64,000 nt of DNA from Phylloscopus collybita (taxonomy: Eukaryota; Chordata; Aves; Passeriformes; Phylloscopidae), in NCBI GenBank assembly GCA_027886175.1, contig JAJNNQ010000024.1, positions 1 to 64,000 of the forward strand. Direction: 5' to 3'. The notes beneath the pieces were generated by a model. It saw only the letters and a list, made by a program, of their open reading frames with translations, was not told where the DNA came from and searched no databases. This document shows positions 33,582 to 44,589 of the stretch, piece after piece. Position numbers and translations under genes: made by a program. Every line of letters starts with the position of its first letter. The stretch's first letter is position 1.

Positions 33582-36282
33582 ATGATGATAAAACTAGTGA
33601 TACTTTTCTGCATCCTACCACAACACCGTAGCCAAAACCCTGCTGAATGGCCGTGGTCCGAAGCTACAATCAGGTACACTCATTCTCTAGGGACATATCC
33701 TAGAGACCGTCACCCAAACCTGGCAATAGTGGTGCTGCACAACTCTGAAGTATACCGTTCAAATGAATGGGAATGGGATCCAAGTGAAATGACTAGAACT
33801 TTAATTAGAACAATTGGTGAAAAAATAAATATAGGATGCAGAAAAGTAGACGAGTCCTCTCATGAAAAGGCTACCACCATTAGAATCGCTGGCAACTTTC
33901 TAAAACAAAATAAGAAAAGCGATTCTCACCCCGATATCTCGGCAAAACTTTGTCCCACAAAAAAGTGGACGTGTGCCAAACAAACACCCTTAAAATTGTG
34001 TTGTCGACAAGCGTATGTTGATAAACTCATTCCAAGTCTAAGAACTGACAATGTTGCAATTACAAAGGAGTGTGATAATGAACCCTTATCTGACTGCTGG
34101 TATAATTTCACCTTGACTAAACCGACTTACATAACATGCAGTTACCGTATCAAACCAGCAAATCAATCAAGCTTTAGAGGCCTAGTTCATAGATTTAAAA
34201 TAAACACCATAGTAGAGCCTACCTCACATACAGTGACAGCATCCCAAGCAGAAAATAACACTGAATGGCCCTGGTCTCAAGCTTTTGTACAATCCACTGG
34301 GTACATGAGACACTATGATGAGATAAAGAACCTAAACCTATCAACTGTTGTTATGCATAGAGATCAGATATATACCAAGCAAGAATAAGAAAAGCAAAAA
34401 ATCTGGCAACTTCGAGGGGTAATAGGAGAAGAAATTAAAATAGGATGTAGAATGATTAATGGAACTACCTATACAAAGGCGAGCACAATTAATGTTACAC
34501 ACGAGGGTGAAAAAGTTTGTGCGCATTCAAGCGTACAAGAATGCTGGCATAACTTTACACTAACTCAAACTGTGCAGGTAGTTTGTCTTTGGGCTCATAA
34601 AGATAAGAGGCTTTCCTTTAAATCCAAAATAAACGCCCTAACACGACCTGTTACAACCCCTACCGCTACTCGAGCACGACCATCCGTGCCTCTTAGCCCA
34701 AAGATTTATGGTGTTGGACCCTACATTATTAGGAAAACAGGCCAAAAAACAAATAATGTTTAATCCATCATGGTCTCTTAAAAAGGTTAAACTGTTAATG
34801 CAAAACAATGTTTCAGAAATACAGCCAGCTTGCTCACCTTTCATACAGACCTCTTTTGAAGGATGGACCACCTGGCTACGGAGACGTACCCCTTCAAGGA
34901 AGCGAGTGCCAAGAGATGTCACTGGTATTCTGGGGACAGGACTGGGAATTCTAAATAGCATCGATTCAGAAGTACTGATGAATAAATTAACTGCCACAAC
35001 TAGAGATTTAGCCAAAGTACAACAACCACTGCAGTCATCCCTAACAGCCTTGGGAACCCACCAGTGGCTGTTAGCCAATGTAGTACCAAATTGGGAAAGA
35101 ATAAATGTGAACGATTCCAAATTGATAATTGATGCGCTTGATGCTACTCAAACCGACGTTTCTTGGGCCCTCAGCTGCATCCAAGCTCAACTATGGATGC
35201 AGTCAGTTACTGCTTCAATTATAAGAGAAGGGGAAGAAGGTACTTTCCCTACTGAAATTCGGAAAATAATTTGGGACAGTGCCACTGATTTCGAAAGAGA
35301 ATTCCAGTCCTGGTGGAAACTAGTGAACTTCACTTACAACCCCGTTACAAATGCAGCCACAGACTTGGTGTTAACCATACGTAATGCCTCAGTGCATTTG
35401 ATATTCCCTATCATTGCTTTGGGATTGTATCGCAACGGAGCTGTTCTCTATCCTTTAGAACATAGAGAATGGGCCCGTCAAGTTAATGGAAAATAGCAAA
35501 CTGTTAATTTAGAAGCTTGCATGGCTCGGGGTCAACAAGGATTCATTTGTGAAAGTAATGCAATTATAGCTCAAAATATTTGTTTAGACACAGAACAAAA
35601 CATCGGTCATTTTAAGGTTCATCCTAATGGGACTCCTGAAACAGTGCTTATATACATAGGCCATAGATGTGCATGCTTAAGAACTGCTTGTGATGCTATA
35701 TTTGTAGAAGATATGCTAGTAGATACCAAAAATCATTCAAATTTTTGTGCTTGTAACTTTACTAGAATTACTGGATGTGATTTTTCCTATTTGGCTCCTG
35801 TCACTTCTCAACAACTTATACAAGCTAATTATACCTTGATACACAAGTTACTGCCTACACACATTGGGATGAACCTAACTTTGGTAAAGCAACTGCCGCT
35901 CCACCAAGATTTGATTCGCATTTTAGAGAAGGTTAAAGAAGATAGACAGAAGACCTTAGTGACAGTTCAACATGATGTAAAAGAAATCCACTCCATTGCA
36001 GAAAGAGTAATAAAGGATACCGAACACAGGTGGTGGGATACTCTTTTTAGGTGGTCACCTACTGCTACAGGTATCCTAAACAGACTGTGTCATCCCATTG
36101 TTGTTCTTTTGATTTTGGTTTTGATTGGTTTTGTTTTACAGACAATCCTGTACATGCTAATTTAGAAAATGATGAAACGACTGACAAGATTAACTACTGC
36201 AATGAATGCACACAACTTGATTACTGTTCCTTTTCCTATAGATATGCCCAAAGCCATTGATGTGAGCCAGCACCGTTTGTAA
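33582..36282 (+). pseudogene. env: ERV element 1 env (broken)
   Basis: Starts with a hydrophobic signal-like segment (MMIKLVILFCIL). The surface part contains two related domains, each opening with EWPWS (near 33650 and 34265) and ending in an NFTLT motif. A basic SRKR cleavage site (34894-34905) precedes a Gly/Leu-rich fusion-peptide-like segment (GILGTGLGIL). The transmembrane subunit is long, about 400 residues and Cys-rich, without an obvious CX6CC motif. It ends in a membrane anchor near 36090-36160 and a roughly 38-residue tail. Breaks: TAA 34386, one extra A in the A-run near 34745, TAG 35494 and TAG 36163. At the last two, element 2 has TGG. The frame ends at TAA 36280, which is conserved in element 2. 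Confidence 0.85.
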
Positions 36283-36687
36283 CTTGAATTATAAAACTTG
36301 AATTATTGTTTAAATTAACCCTGTTGTGATTTATTATGACCATTTGAAATTGTAATTGTTTTAGTATTTTTATTTAAATTTTGTAATTTTTTATGCCTGA
36401 TTTTGCGATTGAAATGGTAGTTGCTTTTAAAATTTTGAATTAATTTTATATGTTTAAGTTTGTAATCAATTAAGAGAAAGAAATTGTTGTAACAATCATT
36501 GTGATTATTTTGTGACTAATAATCATTGTGATTATTAATTGTTTTGATTTTTTTCCTCCATCCCTTTCTTTCTCCCTTTTCTCACTTCTATTTTCCTTGG
36601 GTTGTGCTACCGACGATTGACGAGTCCTGAAGACTTCGTGTCAACGCTATGAAGCTGTCCTGTCGACAATTGTGAGTCACGGGGTAG
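36283..36687 (+). other. ERV element 1 3' untranslated region
   Basis: A T/A-rich stretch between env and LTR 2. AATCATTGTGATTATT occurs twice (36494-36509 and 36521-36536), and each copy is itself an inverted repeat (AATCA/TGATT). The same motif is present in element 2 near 42006 and 42046. The last bases before the LTR (CACGGGGTAG) are only weakly polypurine. Confidence 0.6.
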
Positions 36688-37353
36688 TGTAAGGGACGGT
36701 CCCCAAGTTCCTCATCTGCCTCACGATCATCGCCAAGGACTGAAGACCCCAAAAAGGACTGGGACTAAAACCTCCCCCCCAATGCAGCAGTTCTGGCCGG
36801 ACTAAGGTGGGAAGACTGCCAGCCATTGTCCACAGGTGCGCTCGTTGGACCGATACGTCCCCCTAGGAACCGGCTTGGACAATAGGACTTCACGGCAGAC
36901 TGGTCTCGGGCCGGCCTGTCCTGTGCTTGCCCTATACCTGTACGTGTTCCTGAGGTGGTTATTTGCTCTAAGCGCTGGAGTGCTGCACCTGATTCACCTG
37001 ATGCTGAGCTCACCTTCTGGCCAACTGCCTGTCGCTTCAGAAAGGACTATAAGAGATACCTCAAGATCGCCCGAATTTTGAGATCTCCCCACGGAAGAAG
37101 ACGGACCTATTGGCAAGACCACGAGAATATCGTCTCTCCGTCGGTAGCTATACCCCTTTCTCTCTCTCTCTCTTTTACTTTATCCCTCTCCCCTCTCTCC
37201 CTTTCTCTCTTTTCTATCGCGTACTGTGCAAAAGTGCACTTAATAAAGTGTACTGCTTTTAAGCAAATTATTATTGTCCCTTGTTATATCTTTTGCGCCT
37301 CGAAATCAAACTCGAACCATCACGATTCCCGCCTGCGTTAGCGGGTCGTGACA
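36688..37353 (+). repeat. ERV LTR 2 (shared by elements 1 and 2)
   Basis: Starts TGTAAGGG and ends GGGTCGTGACA. It has the TATAAG and AATAAA landmarks and is followed by the same PBS and leader as LTR 1. It serves at once as 3' LTR of element 1 and 5' LTR of element 2, so the proviruses are in tandem with no flanking DNA between them. Confidence 0.93.
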
Positions 37354-37788
37354 TAAATTGGCGTCACGGACAGGATCCTGAGACAGAGGGGTTGCAGGTC
37401 GTGTATAGTCTGTAACAGGGGAAGGACGCTTCGCTCCAGCCGCACCTAGGCCCGCCACCTCAAAAGGGTGAGTGGTGTCTAGAAAGCAAGGGGGGCGACT
37501 CAGATTTCCCACAAACTGTACACGCCTAGGTGTAAAGCGACCCCATACTCGAGTTGAGGGCTCTGTTTCCAGGATTTCACAAAAATAGATCTCTTTGCGC
37601 AACAGACGGGACGTTTCCTATTTTATAATTTTTATAACTTAGTTTGTAACAACCATAAAGAACACCTTTTTTATACAAGTTAAGCCCTATACACACCTAG
37701 GGTAGTGAAGGGGAACATAGTAGAAGTTTGTGTGCGTGTGTGTGTGCGTGTGTCTTTTTGAAATAGTGCCTAGTCCCTTCGCAAGATA
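37354..37788 (+). other. ERV element 2 leader and PBS
   Basis: The primer-binding site TGGCGTCACGGACAGGAT starts near 37359, and the GGGTGAGT donor lies near 37467. The sequence tracks element 1 closely up to about 37640, then diverges. Confidence 0.75.
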
Positions 37789-39207
37789 AATGAGAATTTC
37801 GGGGCAAAAAGTAAAGAAGCATTTTATGCTTCGTTAGTAAAACATAATGTCAAGCCCTCTTCTGAAGGAGAAAGATAAGCTCAAAATAACTAGTTTAATT
37901 TAGAGAACGTAGTAGATAAGATATGCTCATTACAACATGAAGCAAAATTTAAACTGGGCAAGAATAAAACCGTACTTTACTCAGTTTTGGGAGCCTGTCT
38001 TACAGCAGCTGTAGAAGCTCGTTTTAAACGGGCAAGTAAAGAAAGTGCAATAATAGACTCCCTTCAAAACTTAGTGGAAATTTTGCAAAAACAATTAGAT
38101 GAAGAAAGAAATAAAAATCATTTATTACGAGCTGCCTTGAGGGAGGAATATCTTAAGAACTCAAAGAATGATGACTCCCCAAAAGTGGCAGAAGAAGAAA
38201 AAGCTCCCCACATTAATCAAATATACCCCCAGAAAGAATTGGAATCGGTAAAAAATTGTGGGGAGGACTGTTGTCCACGCATGAGACCCCTGATCTAAAC
38301 AGAATATAATTATATAAATGATGAGGACTTTGACCCACACATCAGCACCAAACGAATACCGTTCAGTGCTACCGAGTTGGCCAAATTAAAGAAAGAATAT
38401 GGCCGGCTCTCACATGAATCAGAAACAGAACATGTCTTTCAAGCGTCTCTTACTAGTGGTGATAGAATTAAGTTAAATGAACAAGAAGCGAGTAGCTATT
38501 GGGAACAGGGAGTCTTCCTAACAACAGAAGATAAACTTGACACATGGTCCCTGACACAGCGTGCAGCTTTCTGGGCCGGGAGAATAAATCCTCTAGAAAG
38601 AGGAGACCCTTTAGCCATAGTCTCTAACCCTGACCGACTCCTAGAAAGTGTGCACAAAGCTGCCTGCCTGCAAATAATACGTGAAAGGAAATTAGCTCCT
38701 GAATTTGTGTCTCCAATGCAATTACCTGTCCAGCTTGAAATGATGACTCTTCCAATTAGGAGACTCCCCAAAACACTTAAACCCACTTTAACTACTTTAC
38801 AAAAAACCATCGTAGCTTTAAGCTCTGTAAATAAGTTGGACAAATTCCTTGAAAACCCGAGTGACCGAACCGGCTCTATCGATCCTGGACAACCTGGTAC
38901 ACCCAGTGCACCCCTCCCTCCACAGGTCTGGGGCACTGAGCCAAAGCAATCCTTTTCACCTGTCCTGGGAAATGAGCCAAACTCACTTTCTTCTAAGCAG
39001 TCAAGTAGTAAACATTTTGTGTTAATAACAGTAGAAATTATATTTGGATTAGTGCAAGCAGAAGCTTTTACAGGTGACAATACTGTTAAAGCATTGCAAG
39101 ATCGCTTTAGAACACTTCCAAAACCACAAGAAATTCAATCTGATAACGACTTCCACTTTACTGCCAGAGATGTACAAGACTGGGTAAAAGCTGAAAGAAT
39201 CAAATAG
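37789..39207 (+). pseudogene. ERV element 2 gag fused to integrase remnant
   Basis: Homologous to element 1 gag, with the coiled-coil segment near 38040-38170. The start codon is lost (ATGG reads ATAA-like near 37788), and there are stops near 37876 and 38296. From 38377 an open frame of 276 codons runs from gag directly into the integrase core (SSSKHFVL near 39003). Protease, RT and RNase H (about 2.5 kb in element 1) are absent. The junction lies at a short CTTTC sequence present at both parental positions. It also lacks about 300 nt of the Pro-rich gag region. It ends at TAG 39205, where element 1 has TGG. Confidence 0.85.
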
Positions 39208-39475
39208 ACTTTTCACACCCCTTACTACCCTCAAGCTAACGAAATAGATAGAAGAGTAAATGGGTGCCCTATAACCACTGCTTTTCACCCAACGGCTCCA
39301 GGCATAATTCTCTCACTACAGAGACCAAATGATTCCAAGAATCCAGCACATTACCCTGGACAACCTATTTCAGTAGAGCTTTTGATGCTCTGGGAAAAGA
39401 GTATCGGACAAGTACACTCTAAATTCTAATCTTCTGCCTCTTGTTGGCAGACTCTGTTGTGTTTACTGTTTACAA
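39208..39475 (+). pseudogene. ERV element 2 integrase C-terminal remnant
   Basis: Short stretches match the end of element 1 integrase (the YYPQAN region near 39226 and the NPAHYPGQP-like block near 39345), with deletions. The position of the catalytic Glu is again altered. It leads into the env acceptor tract. Confidence 0.7.
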
Positions 39476-39484
39476 GAGAACTCC

Positions 39485-41761
39485 GTGAGACGTGAAAACT
39501 ACACAACCGTGATAAGACTAGTGATACTTTTCTGCATCCTACCGCAATGCTGTGGCCAAAACCCAGCTGAATGGCCGTGGTCTGAAGCCGCCGTCAGGTA
39601 CGCTCATATTCTAAGAACATATCCCGGAGATCGCCACCCAAACCTGGCAACAGTGGTGCTGCACAACTCTGAGGTATACCGCTCAAATAAATGGGAGCGA
39701 GATCCGAGAGAGGGGATTGGAACTTTAACTAAAACAATTAGTGAAAAAATAAATATAGGATGCAGAAAAGTAGACAGGTCCTTTTATAAAAAAGTTTCCA
39801 CCATTAGAATCACTAATAATTTTCTAAAACCAGATGGGAAAAGCGATTCTCACCCCAACATTTCAGCAGAACTTTGTCCCACAAGGAAATGGACGCGTGC
39901 CAAACAAACACCTTTAGAATTGTGTTGTCGACAAGAATATGTTGATAACCACCCCCTGAGCCTAAAAGCCGACAATGCTGTAATCATAAAAAAATGTGAT
40001 AATGAGTCTGCATTTGATTGTTGGTATACTTTCACCTTAACCAAACCGACTTATGTAACATGCAGTTGGTATGAAAACCCAATTAGAAAGCTTTCTTTTA
40101 AATTCAAGATAAACACCATAACCCAACCTGTTACGACCCCTACCGCTACTCAAACACAACCACCTGTGGTTCTTAGTCCAAAAATTTATAGTGTTAGATC
40201 ATACGTGATTAAGAAAACAGGCCGAGAGCAAATAATGTCTAATCCATCATAGTCTCTTAAAAAAGTTAAGCTACTAATGCAAAACAATGTTTCAGAAATA
40301 CAGCCGGCTTGCTCACCTTTCCTACAAGCCTCCTTTGAAAGATAGACTACCTGGCTATGGAGACGTACCCCTTTGAAGAAGCGAGCGCCAAGAAATGTCA
40401 CTGGTATTCTGGGGACAGGACTGGGAATTCTAAATAGTATTGATTCAGAGGTACCGATAAACAAATTGACTGCCGCAACTAGAGATGTAGCCAAATTACA
40501 GCAATCACTGCAATCCTCCCTATTGGCCTTGGGAACCCATCAGTAGCTGTTATCAAATGTAGTACCAGATTGGGAGAAAATAAATGTAAACGATTCCAAA
40601 CTGATAATTGATGCACTTGGTGCTACACAAACCAATGTTTCCTGGGCTCTCAGCTGCATCCAAGCTCAACTATGGATGCAGTCAGTTACTGCTTCAATTA
40701 TAAGAGAAGGGGAAGAAGGTACTTTCCCTACTAAAATTCGGAAAATAATCTGAGATAGTGCCACTGATTTTAAAAGAAAATTCCAGTCCTGGTAAAAATT
40801 AGTGAATTTTACCTATAACCCTGTTACAAATACAGCCGCAGCCTTTGTGTTAACCATACGTAATGCTTCGGTGCATTTGATATTTCCTATCGTTGCTCTA
40901 AGATTAAACCATGACGGAGCTGTTCTCTATCCTTTAGAACGTAGAGAATGAGCCCGTCAAGTTGATGGGAAATGGCAAACTGTTAACTTGGAAGCTTGCA
41001 TAGCTCAAAGCCAACAAAGATTCATTTGTGATAGTAATGCAATTATAGCTCAAGATATTTGTTTGGACACAGAACAAAACATTTGTCATTTTGAAGTTCA
41101 TCCTAATGAGACTCCTGAAACAGTGCTTATATACAGAAGCCATGAATGTGCATGCTTAAAAACTGCTTGTGATGCTATATTTGTAGAAGATATGCTAGTA
41201 AATACCAAAAATCATTCAAATTTCTGTGTTTGCAATTTTACTAAAATTACTAAATGGGATTTCTCCTATTTAGCTCCAGTTACTTCTCACCAACTTATAC
41301 AATCCAATTATACTTTGATACACAAATTATTGCCTACACCCATTAAGATAGACTTAACTTTGGTAAAGCAATTGCTGCTCCACCAAGATTTAATTGACAT
41401 TTTAGAAAAAATCAAAGAAGATGAGCAAAAGACCTTGGTGACAGTCCAACATGATGTAAAAGAAATCCATTCCATCTCAGAAAGACTAATAAAGGATACT
41501 GAACGCAGGCGGTGAGATACTCTTTTCGGGTAGTCACCTACTGCTACAAGTATCCTGAACAGACTGTGTCATCCCATTGCTGTTCTTTTGATTTTAGTTT
41601 GGATTAGTTTTGTTTTGCAAACAATCCTGTATATAATAATTTGGAAAATGATAAAAAGATTGACAAGATTGACCACTGCGATGAAAGCACGTAATTTGAT
41701 TAGAGTTCCTTTTCCTATAGATAGGCCCAAAGCCATTGACGTGAAACAAAGTAGTTTGTAA
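39485..41761 (+). pseudogene. ERV element 2 env, many Trp-to-stop changes
   Basis: Colinear with element 1 env but with a single EWPWS domain. The end of the first domain is joined to the end of the second, as expected from recombination between the two repeated domains. Stops at 40250, 40343, 40544, 40751, 40793, 40949, 41513 and 41531 all fall on codons that are TGG in element 1. The membrane anchor (about 41570-41640) and tail are readable, and TGG is kept where element 1 has the TAG at 36163. It terminates at TAA 41759, matching element 1. Confidence 0.85.
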
Positions 41762-42213
41762 CTTAAATTATAAAACTTTAGATATTGTTTAAATTAACCT
41801 TGCTTTGATTGATTGTGATTACTTGAAAATTGTAATTGTTTTAGTATTTTGACTTAATTTTGTATAACTAAAAATTGTAGTTAGTCTTAATATGTTGAGT
41901 TAATTTTGTATGCCTAATTTTGTGATTAAAACTGTAATTGCTTTTAAAATTTTGAATTAATTTTATATGTTTAAGTTTGTAATCAATTAAAAAAATTGTT
42001 ATAACAATCATTGTGATTATTTTGTGATCAATTATGACTAATAATCATTGTGATTATTAATTGTTTTGATTTTTTTCCTCCATTCCTTTCTTTTTCCCTT
42101 TTCTCTCTTCTATTTTCCTTGAGTTGTGCTACCGACGATTGACGAGTCCTGAAGACTTCGTGTCAACACTACAGATGAAGCTGTCCTGTCGACAATCGTG
42201 AGTCACGGGGTGG
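41762..42213 (+). other. ERV element 2 3' untranslated region
   Basis: AT-rich, with the AATCATTGTGATTATT motif twice, as in element 1. It includes an extra partial duplication of the TTTTGTAT.. region near 41860-41960. Confidence 0.6.
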
Positions 42214-42879
42214 TGTAAGGGACGGTCCCTAAGTTCCTCATCTGCCTCACGATCATCGCCAAGGACTGAAGACCCCAAAAGGGACTGGGACTAAAACCTC
42301 CCCCCCAATGCAGCAGTTCTGGCCTGACTAAGGTGGGAAGACTGCCAGCCATTGTCCACAGGTGCGCTCGTTGGACCGATACGTCCCCCTAGGAACCGGC
42401 TTGGACAATAGGACTTCACGGCAGACTGGTCTCGGGCCGGCCTGTCCTGTGCTTGCCCTATACCTGTACGTGTTCCTGAGGTGGTTATTTGCTCTAAGTG
42501 CTGGAGTGCTGCACCTGATTCACCTGATGCTGAGCTCACCTTCGGGCCAACTGCCTGTCGCTTCAGAAAGGACTATAAGAGATACCTCAAGATCGCCCGA
42601 ATTTTGAGATCTCCCCACGGAAGAAGACAGACCTATTGGCAAGACCACGAGAATATCGTCTCTCCGTCGGTAGCTATACCCATTTCTCTCTCTCTCTCTT
42701 TTACTTTATCCCTCTCCCCTCTCTCCCTTTCTCTCTTTTCTATCGCGTACTGTGCAAAAGTGCACTTAATAAAATGTACTGCTTTTAAGCAAATTATTAT
42801 TGTCCCTTGTTATATCTTTTGCGCCTTGAAATCAAACTCGAACCATCACGATTCCCACGTGCGTTAGCGGGTGGTGACA
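42214..42879 (+). repeat. ERV LTR 3 (shared by elements 2 and 3)
   Basis: Nearly identical to LTR 2 over its full length, with TG...CA ends and TATAAG and AATAAA landmarks. Its 3' end is joined directly to internal gag sequence, with no primer-binding site or leader. Confidence 0.93.
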
Positions 42880-43950
42880 TCGGGCAAGTGAAGAAAATGC
42901 AAAAAGGGAATCCCTCCAAAACGGTGGAAATTTTGCAGAAATAATTCGATGAAGGAAGAAATAAAAATCACTTGTTGAGAGATGAAAATCATTTGCTATG
43001 GGCTGCCTTGAGAGAGGAGTAGTCTAAGAATTTAAAAAATTCTGACCCCCAAAGGAGACAGGGGAAAAAGAAACTGCCCACTTGAATCAAAGATACCCCC
43101 AGAAGGAATTGGAATCAGTAAAAAATTGTGGAGAGGACCGCTGTCCACACTTACGAGCCCTGATTAAAACAGAATACAATTATATTAATGATGAGGATTT
43201 TGACCCTCGCATTGCCACTAAACAAGTGCCGTATGGTGCTGCCGAGTTGGCCGAGTTAAAGAAAGAATACGACCGGCGCTCGTGTGAATCGGACACAGAA
43301 TGTGTCTTCTGGGTGTCTCTCTTGGTGGTGACCAAATTAAGCTAAATGAACAAGAAGCGGGTGGTTACGGGGGACACGGAGTCTTCTTAACAACAGGAGA
43401 TAAACGTGACACATGGTCCCTGACGCAGCATGCAGCTTTCTGGGCCGGGGGAATAAATCCTTTGGGAAGAGGGGACCCTTTAGCCGTAGTTTGACCGACT
43501 CCTGGAAAGCGTACACAAAGCCGCCTGCCTGCAAATGATACGCGGAAGGGAATTAATTCCGGGATTTGAATCCCCGATGCAATTACCTGTACAGCTTGAA
43601 CTGATGACCCCTTTAATTCAGGGGCTCTTAGAATCCCTATTAAACCCACTGCAATCACTTGACAAAAAAAATAACGGCTTTAAGCCCTGTAGAAAGGCTG
43701 GCCGGGTTCCTTGGAAACCTGAGCGACCGAACCGGACCTACCGGTCCTGGGTTTGCTACGTATTCTGAACGGCCAGCTTTACACCCTAATCCGTATGCTC
43801 CTCACAGCAAAAACTAGAGGAGGGAAGATGGATCTCTATAACCTTCAACGTTGGTTGTTATTGGGTATCAAAAAGGGGGTCCCCAGAGATGTGATGGATG
43901 GTTTACCCCTTGATAAAGTGAGTAAGGTAGACTGTATCAACTCCCTTGAG
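42880..43950 (+). pseudogene. ERV element 3 gag remnant
   Basis: Begins abruptly at a point equivalent to about 38027 of element 2, so leader and gag start are gone. Matching blocks (QRYPQKELESVKNCGED near 43090, DKRDTWSLTQ near 43400, MQLPVQLELMTPLIQ near 43577) lie in different frames because of small indels. The last recognisable gag block is near 43915. Confidence 0.8.
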
Positions 43951-44545
43951 AAGTCAGGAGGTAAACACTTTGTGCTTCCAGGAGTAGAGATCATATCTGG
44001 GTTGGTCCAGGCTGGCGCTTTCAAAAGAGCTACAGGCGATAAAACTGTTAAAGCATCACAGGGATGGTTTGGAACTTTCCCAAGACCACAGGAAATTCAA
44101 TCTGATAATGGCTCTCACTTTACTGCCAAAGTTGTACAGGATTGGGCAAAAGGTGAAGTAATTAAATGGACTTTTCACACCCCTTACTACCCTCGAGCTA
44201 ACGGGACTGTAGGAAGGACCAGTGGTCTGTGGGAAGCTGTGAAAGGTGTGAATGATAGATAGGGGTAAACGGGTGTCCCATAACCGCTGCTTTTTGCCCG
44301 ACAGCTCCGAGCATAATTCCCTCATTACGGGGACAAAGCGATTCCAAGAATCCAGCGCGTTACCCTGGACGACCTGTTTCGGTGGACCTCCCTACTGTAG
44401 CGGAAGTACCGCTAGTGCTAAAAACCCCTCTGAATAAACATGCATGGGTAGCCTTTGATGCTCTGGGGAAAGAGCAACGGATAAGTACTCTCTGGATTCT
44501 AATTTTCTGTCTCTTGTTGGCAGACTATGTTGTGTTTACTTTTCA
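43930..44545 (+). pseudogene. ERV element 3 integrase remnant (RT/RNase H deleted)
   Basis: Joined to gag near 43930, at a different point from the junction in element 2. The integrase core follows: VDC at the first Asp, EIQSDNGSHFTAK near 44095 with the second Asp, then YYPRANG near 44187. The residue after it is Gly where the catalytic Glu is expected. A later frame (44382-44576) covers the C-terminal domain. Confidence 0.8.
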
Positions 44546-44589
44546 CAGGACAATTCCAAGGGACATGCAGGATTAATGTTGATTATTGT

